From CAZIPZ01 sp964541075 (GTDB lineage: Bacteria > Acidobacteriota > Terriglobia > 20CM-2-55-15), in assembly GCA_964541075.1 (NCBI GenBank), contig CAZIPZ010000113.1, positions 1-12,423 of the forward strand: a stretch of 12,423 bases of DNA, given 5' to 3'. The position numbers and the translations under genes were made by a program. Shown here in pieces: positions 6,815 to 12,423 of the stretch; the first letter of the stretch is position 1; each line of letters starts with the position of its first letter. A model generated the notes under the pieces. The model did not search any database and was not told the origin of the DNA. It saw only the letters and a program-made list of their open reading frames with translations.

Positions 6815-7560
6815 ACGAATCAGAGATGAACGTAGTTGTGGGTCTCGGCGAAGTAGGTAAACCTTTATTCGAATTGATCGGAATGCATCACAAGGTAGTG
6901 GGCGTCGACATTTCGCCTCCTTCGGAAATTCCAGCAAATGTAAATGTGCTACACATTTGTTATCCGTTTCAAATTCCGGAGTTCGTGGGGGAATCGGCCC
7001 GATACATCAATATGTTTAAGCCGCAGCTCACCATTATTAACAGCACTGTAGCCGTTGGAACGACGCGCTCGGTTGCGGATCGTTCGGGGGCGTCGGTTGC
7101 CTACAGTCCTGTGCGCGGAAAGCATGCACGAATGCTTCACGATATGCAGAAGTATGCGAAGTTCATTGGCGCCCGAAGCGAGGCGGAAGCTGCCCGTGCT
7201 AAATCGCACTTCGAATCCTTGGGTCTCAAGACCAGAACCCTGTCTTCGCCTGAGGCGGCGGAATTGGCGAAGCTTACTGAAACCACATATTTCGGCGTCT
7301 TGATCGCATGGGCTCAGGAAGTCGAACGCTATGCCGACAAGAAGGGCGTGGATTACAGCGAAGTCATCACCATCTATGAGGAAGTCGGTTTTTTCCCACC
7401 TGTGAAGTACTTCCCCGGTGTTATCGGCGGCCATTGCGTCATGCCCAACATTGAACTGTTGCTGAAGGACTTTCCGGATTCTGACGTCCTCAAGGCCGTA
7501 AAATCCTCCAACCAGAAAAAAATCGAGCGCGAAGCACGCGTGAATCAAGTGAAAAAATAG
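6811..7560 (+). CDS. Miniature UDP-glucose/ManNAc dehydrogenase-like protein, likely altered activity
   Basis: 249 residues, against about 420-450 for UDP-sugar 6-dehydrogenases. An N-terminal Rossmann motif, VVVGLGEVGKPLFELIG (8-24), ends with VVGVD at 29-33. STVAVGT (78-84) is the family STVPVGT. The middle helical domain is clear (AAELAKLTETTY, 149-160; IAWAQEVERYADKKGVD, 165-181), followed by FPGVIGGHCVMPN (201-213). The family Lys (K154) and the nucleophilic Cys (C209) remain. However, the SPE Glu is V101, the Asn three residues beyond the Lys is T158, and the Asp four after the Cys is N213. The UDP-binding C-terminal domain is absent, and the N-terminal domain is shortened. The reading frame is intact and the gene overlaps the GT4 gene by ATGA, so it does not look like random decay. 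It could be a non-classical enzyme, a partner subunit, or a former WecC-type ManNAc dehydrogenase with a new role. Homology is sure; function is not. Confidence 0.82.
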   Translation: MNESEMNVVVGLGEVGKPLFELIGMHHKVVGVDISPPSEIPANVNVLHICYPFQIPEFVGESARYINMFKPQLTIINSTVAVGTTRSVADRSGASVAYSPVRGKHARMLHDMQKYAKFIGARSEAEAARAKSHFESLGLKTRTLSSPEAAELAKLTETTYFGVLIAWAQEVERYADKKGVDYSEVITIYEEVGFFPPVKYFPGVIGGHCVMPNIELLLKDFPDSDVLKAVKSSNQKKIEREARVNQVKK

Positions 7561-7569
7561 GGTGCGCGA

Positions 7570-9231
7570 GTGATCGGAATCGTCGCGAGCCCTTCTCAGC
7601 ATAGTGTGGTTCGCGAGTTCTTTGAGCTTTTCAAAACCCCTTGGGAATTTGTCCAGGAACACAAAGCCTACAGTGTCGTCCTTTGTGGCGACGCCTCGGC
7701 GGTCGAACGGATTCCCCCGACCGCGAAGATTCGCATTCTGTATTCAGGCGCGAGTACACCTCTCGACGAGGCGCTACATAGACCCGTGTGCGTACTGCAC
7801 GGGGGGGCCGAACTTTCCTTCAAACGCCAGTCTTTGCATGTATATGGAGATGTCGCCGTTTTCGAGGCTGGTAGTCCGGACCGCCTGAGTTCAAACAACT
7901 CTGGGAAACCCATCGTGTATTTCGAGCGTTCAGGAAGTCAGATTCTCGCACGGGTAGGCTACGACCTGTTTCGCGAAGCTGAAACCTTGCTCGTCCAGGG
8001 GCAACCTGTGGCGAACGCCCGCACAGCCGCCCTGGATTTGCACATTGAATTCCTGCGGGACTTAATTCTTGACTGCGGTGCGCCGTTGATCGAGATCCCA
8101 CCCGTGCCTGGATCGCATCAGTTCATAGCTTGCCTTACGCACGATGTCGATTTCGCAGCGATTCGCAATTACAAATTCGATGCCACCATGCTCGGTTTTC
8201 TTTATCGGGCGACGCTTGGATCTCTTGTGAATTCCCACCGCGGCAGATTGCCAGCCCGCAAAGTAGTAGCGAATTTGACCGCCGCCGCAAAACTCCCGTT
8301 CGTCTATATGGGATTGGCAACGGACTTCTGGTATGAATTCGACCGGGATTATCGCGAACTGGAAAAAGGGCGTCCGTCGACGTTCTACTTCATACCTTTT
8401 GCTGGCCGGCCTGGACTCAAAGCCAACGGCGTCGCACCTGCCGCTCGGGCAACGGGATACGACCTTTCCGAGGTAAAACCCAAGATTGAGTTTCTGATGG
8501 CGGCAGGATGCGAGATCGGACTCCATGGAATTGACGCCTGGCTGGAGGGCTCCCACGGACGCGAAGAAGCTCGTCGAATATGCGAGATTTCCGGCATGTC
8601 TGACATCGGCGTGAGAATGCATTGGCTCTATCGAGACGAAAACTCCTCGCGGGCTTTGCAGGAAGCTGAGTTTTCTTATGACTCCACTGTCGGATACAAC
8701 GAGACCATTGGATATCGCGCTGGCACAGGCCAGGTCTTCAAGCCTCTTAACGCAACTCGTTTGCTCGAACTTCCGATGCACATCATGGACACAGCCTTGT
8801 TTTATCCGAGCTATCTCAACTGCTCAGAAGAAGAAGCCTGGGACCTAATCCTCCCTTTGCTGGAGAATGCAGCGCGTCATGGCGGCGTCTTAACCATCAA
8901 CTGGCATGATCGGAGTCTCGCGCCTGAGCGGTTGTGGGGAGACTTCTACGTACGTCTAATTGACGAACTATCGCGAAACGGCGCATGGTTTTCGACAGCC
9001 GCGCAAGCAGTCACCTGGTTCAGAAAACGCAGAGAAGCCCGCTTTGAACGCGCCGCCTGGGACGGAAGCCGCATTGACGTCAAGGTTACAGCTGAAACCG
9101 ACGGAAGCCTCCCGGGCCTCCGTCTGCGCTTTCATCCGGCCCGGACGTCTGACGACGAAACCGCCTCTCCATCGAAACGTTATACAGACATTACGTTTAG
9201 TGGCCCCATCGAAACAGGTTTCCAAGCCTGA
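7570..9231 (+). CDS. Polysaccharide deacetylase family protein (NodB/CE4-like) with long N- and C-terminal extensions
   Basis: 553 residues from GTG 7570, with AGGGTG just upstream. Residues 1-180 are an extra N-terminal region with no motif I know. The NodB-type barrel begins at ACLTHDVDF (187-195), where metal-binding and catalytic Asp residues are expected (classic TFDD). It continues with STFYFIPF (270-277), CEIGLHGIDAW (314-324, metal His 319) and RMHWLYRD (349-356). Then come FSYDSTVGYNETIGYRAGT (368-386), LELPMHIMD (399-407) and LTINWHDRS (441-449, His 446). This THDVD/RxHWL arrangement is typical of deacetylases in bacterial exopolysaccharide loci, which remove N- or O-acetyl groups from sugar chains. 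Residues about 480-553 form a charged tail. No signal peptide is seen, so it may act in the cytoplasm on lipid-linked intermediates. It lies 9 bases after the dehydrogenase-like gene and 127 before the toroid gene. Fold sure; substrate inferred. Confidence 0.88.
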   Translation: MIGIVASPSQHSVVREFFELFKTPWEFVQEHKAYSVVLCGDASAVERIPPTAKIRILYSGASTPLDEALHRPVCVLHGGAELSFKRQSLHVYGDVAVFEAGSPDRLSSNNSGKPIVYFERSGSQILARVGYDLFREAETLLVQGQPVANARTAALDLHIEFLRDLILDCGAPLIEIPPVPGSHQFIACLTHDVDFAAIRNYKFDATMLGFLYRATLGSLVNSHRGRLPARKVVANLTAAAKLPFVYMGLATDFWYEFDRDYRELEKGRPSTFYFIPFAGRPGLKANGVAPAARATGYDLSEVKPKIEFLMAAGCEIGLHGIDAWLEGSHGREEARRICEISGMSDIGVRMHWLYRDENSSRALQEAEFSYDSTVGYNETIGYRAGTGQVFKPLNATRLLELPMHIMDTALFYPSYLNCSEEEAWDLILPLLENAARHGGVLTINWHDRSLAPERLWGDFYVRLIDELSRNGAWFSTAAQAVTWFRKRREARFERAAWDGSRIDVKVTAETDGSLPGLRLRFHPARTSDDETASPSKRYTDITFSGPIETGFQA

Positions 9232-9248
9232 GCTTGCAAAGGGAGCTG

Positions 9249-9276
9249 TTGACAAAAATACACCCAAGTGAAGAAT
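9249..9276 (+). promoter_or_regulatory. Candidate internal promoter before the alpha/alpha-toroid gene
   Basis: A perfect TTGACA (9249-9254) is followed after 16 bases by AAGAAT (9271-9276, four of six to TATAAT). It lies in the 127-base gap, the only sizeable gap in the glycan gene run, and would start transcription near 9283, about 75 bases before the next ATG. That gene has a strong ribosome-binding site, GGAAGGA (9344-9350), eight bases before ATG 9359. The remainder of the gap shows no gene and no clear terminator. Confidence 0.4.
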
Positions 9277-9358
9277 TCAATTTGTCCTATGGCGTTTGCT
9301 TTGGACCTCCAGAATGACTCTCTGAGACAAATCAATTAAGGATGGAAGGAATCGGATA

Positions 9359-10648
9359 ATGACGAATGGGCAGGCATATCTTCGCGGCAGCGTCGGCTCA
9401 GAGACTTCGGCCCGAGAAGTTTATGAATCGTTGAGAAAGCTGGATGCCTGGGTAGTCACAGCTGAATGGAAGGGCTACGATCCCTTTGACGGATGCTCTT
9501 CTCCCATTGCCGAGTTCCTGACATTTGGCAATCCTCTGCTGGAACGGATCTTCCTTCAAAGCGTTCGACGGTTTCCGATCAATCTGCGTCCTTTACTCGG
9601 TATCAAGCCGGCCATGGCCAGCAAAGCGATGGGTTTCTTCGCGGAAGGTTACCTGAAGTTGTATCAGACCTATGGCCAGACCGAAGATTTGCAGAAATTG
9701 AGATTCTGCCTTCAATGGTTGATTGATCACCCTAGCTCGGGCTTCGAGAACTTCTGTTGGGGTAATCATTTCGCCGGCCGGACCAGGGGCGGCCTCATTC
9801 CTAAGGGAATACCAACAGTAGTTTGGACATCTCTGATCGGACACGCTTTTCTCGACGCGTATGAAACACTCGGTGATGAGAGGTATCTGCGCATCGCACG
9901 CAGTTCGGCGGAATTTGTGGCTAATGAACTGGGTTGGGTCGAATACGGGGATTCCATTTGCTTTAACTACATTCCAGAAAATCGCGATCACCCAGTGAAG
10001 GATATGGCTGGCATCCATAATTCGAATGTTCTAGGAGCAGGTTTCATCGCGCGTCTGCACGGCATCGTTCCCACACCGCGCTATGTCGAATTGGCGCAGC
10101 GCTCTATTCTTTTCACGGTCAGAGATCAGCTTCCGAACGGTTCGTGGAATTATGGTTTACGGCAGACGCATCATTGGGTGGACTCATTCCACACCGGATA
10201 CGTTCTGGAATCGCTGGACTGGTATGCGCGTGGAACGAGCGATCATCGTTACGACGACGTCCTGCGCCGGGGATATAAATTCTTCATCGAGAATTTCTTT
10301 GAGGCTGATGGATTGCCTCGCTACTACGATCGCAAGGCTACGCCTTTGGACATTCAGTGCCCATCCCAAGGTATTCAAACCCTAGTCACCCTTTCCAGGT
10401 TGGACTCACGAAGTATTTCACTCGCCGAGCGTGTAGCCCATTGGACGATCACTAAAATGCAAGACAAGAGCGGCTATTTCCACTACCGCAAGTATCCGTT
10501 TATTTCAAACAAGACTCCGACCATGCATTGGGGGCAAGGAACCATGATGGCCGCTTTGGCTATCCTCCACCATCATCAAAAAAATCGACAGGCGACCTCC
10601 GTTGCAAACGCCGGAGAGAGCGAAGTGGTTGCGCCGTTCAGGCGCTGA
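9359..10648 (+). CDS. Alpha/alpha-toroid (six-hairpin glycosidase / C5-epimerase-like) glycan-locus protein
   Basis: 429 residues, no signal peptide. After an N-terminal part with KGYDPFDGCSSP (38-49) and RRFPINLRPLLGI (70-82), the protein is built of repeated helix pairs. These are around WTSLIGHAFLDAYETLG (156-172), NVLGAGFIARLHGI (223-236), FHTGYVLESLDWYARG (277-292), SQGIQTLVTLSRL (336-348) and WGQGTMMAALAIL (391-403). Between them lie turns of the form G-x2-x-Y (NGSWNYG 260-266, DGLPRYYDR 317-325, SGYFHYRK 371-378). This is an alpha/alpha toroid as in six-hairpin glycosidases, polysaccharide lyases and the C-terminal domain of glucuronyl C5-epimerases. The opening GYDPFD and INLRPLLGI motifs recur, to my memory, in uncharacterised proteins of surface-polysaccharide loci. 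A role in modifying or cleaving the glycan is likely; I cannot name the reaction. Start ATG 9359 is fixed by GGAAGGA. The acetyltransferase gene follows by 19 bases. Confidence 0.72.
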   Translation: MTNGQAYLRGSVGSETSAREVYESLRKLDAWVVTAEWKGYDPFDGCSSPIAEFLTFGNPLLERIFLQSVRRFPINLRPLLGIKPAMASKAMGFFAEGYLKLYQTYGQTEDLQKLRFCLQWLIDHPSSGFENFCWGNHFAGRTRGGLIPKGIPTVVWTSLIGHAFLDAYETLGDERYLRIARSSAEFVANELGWVEYGDSICFNYIPENRDHPVKDMAGIHNSNVLGAGFIARLHGIVPTPRYVELAQRSILFTVRDQLPNGSWNYGLRQTHHWVDSFHTGYVLESLDWYARGTSDHRYDDVLRRGYKFFIENFFEADGLPRYYDRKATPLDIQCPSQGIQTLVTLSRLDSRSISLAERVAHWTITKMQDKSGYFHYRKYPFISNKTPTMHWGQGTMMAALAILHHHQKNRQATSVANAGESEVVAPFRR

Positions 10649-10667
10649 TCGAGGCGAACCGAAAACC

Positions 10668-11630
10668 GTGAATTCCGTCACAAGAATGCTCTACTATGCC
10701 GCACGGCGTCACTTTGATCAGAGTCGCCGCGGCGCCATCAAAAAGTGGCTCGCCATGTCCCGCCGAAAATACCCAGCCGTGTATAAGACGATGTACGGGC
10801 AGTTCACGACCAAAGAACTGATCGCGCAAGTTCGCGAAATGATCGACTGGGACTTTGAAATTCTGATGGTCCATAGCTCTTATGAACAGTTGCTGCCGAT
10901 GTATTCCGGAAACATACAGGAACTGCTCGCGGAACTAATGGCGTTCTGTGGACCCAACCGCACCTTTGCAATGCCGGCCTTCATTCTGGGAGCTCCTGAA
11001 TACGATCCGATCAAATACTACCGGCGCGTGGGCAAATTCGATGTGAGGCGAAGCATTTCCGAGATGGGACTTATGACAGAGTCGTTTCGACGTAAGCCCG
11101 GAGTCCGGCGTAGTCTCCATCCGACTCACAGTATCTGTGCGTTGGGACCATTGGCCGAGGAACTTACTGCAAAGCATCATCTCGCTGTCACACAAAAGGG
11201 AAAGAATTCTCCCTTCGAATTCATGGCAAAGAGGAAAACAGCCATTCTCGGAATTGGCGTTGAATACTATCGATCTCTCACGCAGCTCAAGAGCGTAGAG
11301 GACTTGCTTGAAGATGACTTTCCAATTCCGAGCAAGAAGGAGATCGTTGACGTAAAGATGATCGATGACCGAGGTCTCGCGAGCACATATAAGCTTACCG
11401 TAAAGACATATGCGAATGAGTTTCGCGGAACAGTGGTTCGATCACTGCTCTCTCCGCAAGAACTCATTGACAAAAAATTCCATGGCGTACCGCTCTGGTC
11501 AACCTCCGCACAGGTAGTTACGGAAAGCCTCCTGGAAGCTGCTTCGAAAGGAATTACCTCATATGGCACAGTCCACATTGGTGAACACAAAGCACCCTCA
11601 CGGCTCACCCTCATGGGCGACTCGAACTGA
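10668..11630 (+). CDS. AAC(3)-fold N-acetyltransferase, probably for a glycan amino sugar
   Basis: 320 residues from GTG 10668. The frame extends upstream to TTG 10602, but that would overlap the toroid gene by 47 bases; ATG 10686 is the other option. The fold is that of aminoglycoside 3-N-acetyltransferases, which use acetyl-CoA. Seen: ILMVHSSYEQL (65-75, family vHsS), FAMPAFILG (100-108, family mPtft), RKPGVRRSLHPTHSICALGP (142-161, the most conserved block) and SPFEFM (181-186). AILGIGVEY (192-200) follows. The segment LTQLKSVEDLL (204-214) aligns with the family pattern TxLHxxE, with Lys208 where I expect His. Similar proteins occur within exopolysaccharide loci, where a sugar amine is the natural target rather than a drug. 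Between a toroid gene (19 bases before) and a GT2 gene (4 bases after), it most likely N-acetylates a precursor or glycan. Antibiotic resistance should not be assumed. Activity uncertain because of Lys208. Confidence 0.85.
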   Translation: MNSVTRMLYYAARRHFDQSRRGAIKKWLAMSRRKYPAVYKTMYGQFTTKELIAQVREMIDWDFEILMVHSSYEQLLPMYSGNIQELLAELMAFCGPNRTFAMPAFILGAPEYDPIKYYRRVGKFDVRRSISEMGLMTESFRRKPGVRRSLHPTHSICALGPLAEELTAKHHLAVTQKGKNSPFEFMAKRKTAILGIGVEYYRSLTQLKSVEDLLEDDFPIPSKKEIVDVKMIDDRGLASTYKLTVKTYANEFRGTVVRSLLSPQELIDKKFHGVPLWSTSAQVVTESLLEAASKGITSYGTVHIGEHKAPSRLTLMGDSN

Positions 11631-11634
11631 AACT

Positions 11635-12423
11635 ATGGCGACCAACGATGGGGAACATCTGGTCTATGTACTGATAACACCTGCCCGAAATGAGGCAGCG
11701 TTCATCGAGCAGACGATCCACTCTATGGTCCAGCAAACGCAGCTGCCCTTGAAATGGATCATCGTAAGCGACGGATCAACGGACGCCACCGATGAAATAG
11801 TGAAGAAATATGCGGCTCAGTATTCTTGGATCCAGCTGGTTCGCCGGCCAGAACGCACGGAACGGCATTTTGCAGGGAAAGTGGCGGCATTCAATGAAGG
11901 ATTCGCCCATGCCAAGGATCTGGAGTACGACATCATCGGGAACCTCGATGCAGACATCACTTTCGATCCAGACTACTTCGCATTCCTTTTGGACAAATTC
12001 GTGAAAAATCCATTGCTTGGTGTAGCGGGGACGCCGTTTCGGGAACAGGACCAACAATACAATTACAAGTACACCAGCATTGAACACGTCTCGGGCGCAT
12101 GCCAAATGTTCAGGCGTGATTGCTACCGGGACATTGGCGGCTATGTTCCGATCAAAGGAGGAGGCATCGACATTGTCGCTGTCACGACTGCTCGCATGAG
12201 GGGCTGGCAAACGAGAACTTTTCCGGAAAAGGTCTGCCATCATCATCGGCAAATGGGAACGGCCCAGCGGGGCCTCATTGCAGCTCTAGTGGACGGCGGT
12301 CGGCGCGATTATGTCTTGGGAATGCACCCTGTGTGGGAAATGTTTCGTTCCGTCTATCAGATGACAAAGCCTCCCCTTGTCGTCGGAGGATTCGCAATCC
12401 TTGTAGGCTATGGCTGGGCGATG
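11635..12423 (+). CDS. GT2 family glycosyltransferase, C-terminus cut by window edge
   Basis: I translated 263 codons from ATG 11635 to the last base with no stop. The product has the GT-A fold pattern: VLITPARNEAAFIEQTI (12-28), WIIVSDGSTD (41-50) with the nucleotide-binding Asp, and the metal-binding DAD (NLDADITF, 103-110). ACQMFRRDCYRDIGGY (155-170) with GGGIDI next to it is the acceptor-side region. HHHRQMGTAQRG (about 202-213) takes the place of the QxxRW of processive synthases. A hydrophobic stretch near the right edge (PPLVVGGFAILVGYGWAM) suggests a C-terminal membrane helix. It starts 4 bases after the acetyltransferase stop with no strong ribosome-binding site, so translation is probably coupled. 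It would add a sugar to the lipid-linked glycan at the membrane. Family sure; sugar and linkage unknown. Confidence 0.92.
   Translation, partial: MATNDGEHLVYVLITPARNEAAFIEQTIHSMVQQTQLPLKWIIVSDGSTDATDEIVKKYAAQYSWIQLVRRPERTERHFAGKVAAFNEGFAHAKDLEYDIIGNLDADITFDPDYFAFLLDKFVKNPLLGVAGTPFREQDQQYNYKYTSIEHVSGACQMFRRDCYRDIGGYVPIKGGGIDIVAVTTARMRGWQTRTFPEKVCHHHRQMGTAQRGLIAALVDGGRRDYVLGMHPVWEMFRSVYQMTKPPLVVGGFAILVGYGWAM

Noticed and set aside
6949..7662. A 237-codon open frame on the minus strand
   Set aside because: It lies opposite the dehydrogenase-like gene, which has clear family motifs. The antisense product has no recognisable features and reads as a codon-bias shadow.
8062..8781. A 239-codon open frame on the minus strand
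   Set aside because: Fully opposite the deacetylase barrel with its THDVD and RMHWLYRD motifs; no ribosome site or motif of its own.
10602..10667. TTG start for the acetyltransferase, adding 22 residues
   Set aside because: It would overlap the toroid gene by 47 bases with no good ribosome site, and the extra residues are Arg-rich and not like the family N-terminus.
10668..11630. Antibiotic-resistance gene (aminoglycoside 3-N-acetyltransferase)
   Set aside because: The fold matches, but the glycan-operon context and the Lys at an expected His position make a sugar acetyltransferase more likely than drug resistance.
11776..12252. A 158-codon open frame on the minus strand
   Set aside because: Opposite the GT2 gene, whose DGSTD and DAD motifs establish the plus-strand frame.

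Overview
The window is bacterial chromosomal DNA of moderate GC content, densely coding, with short gaps and ATGA start/stop overlaps between genes. The style of the two ABC exporter halves and the ECF sigma / membrane anti-sigma / LTxxQ trio reminds me of soil Acidobacteriota. That is an impression from sequence style, not a demonstrated placement. I see no tRNA, rRNA, CRISPR array, transposase or integrase.

Region 1 (1-2314, minus strand): two adjacent genes for the halves of a heterodimeric ABC exporter. The complete upstream half (551-2314) has Asp where the catalytic Walker B Glu normally lies, the usual mark of the degenerate-site subunit. The downstream half (525 to beyond base 1) is cut by the window edge.

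Region 2 (2424-4143, plus strand, divergent from region 1): an envelope-signalling operon. It encodes an ECF sigma factor, a single-pass anti-sigma factor with an H-x3-C-x2-C zinc motif, and a secreted LTxxQ/Spy-like helical protein whose start overlaps the anti-sigma stop.

Region 3 (4144-4470): a 327-bp gap with a perfect TATAAT, a short inverted repeat, an ops-like element and an uncertain 69-72 codon ORF that overlaps the next start codon.

Region 4 (4471 to the right edge, plus strand): part of an exopolysaccharide or surface-glycan locus. In order: a WecB/WbpI-like UDP-sugar 2-epimerase, a GT4 glycosyltransferase, a miniature UDP-sugar dehydrogenase-like protein with altered catalytic residues, a NodB-type polysaccharide deacetylase, an alpha/alpha-toroid protein, an AAC(3)-fold N-acetyltransferase, and a truncated GT2 glycosyltransferase. 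Spacing suggests one transcription unit with a possible internal promoter at 9249-9276. Together these would make, polymerise or tailor an amino-sugar glycan, probably ManNAc-type. The locus encodes both a candidate sugar N-acetyltransferase and a deacetylase. The most unusual member is the 249-residue dehydrogenase homologue, which lacks the UDP-binding C-terminal domain and several catalytic residues but sits in the operon by ATGA overlap.
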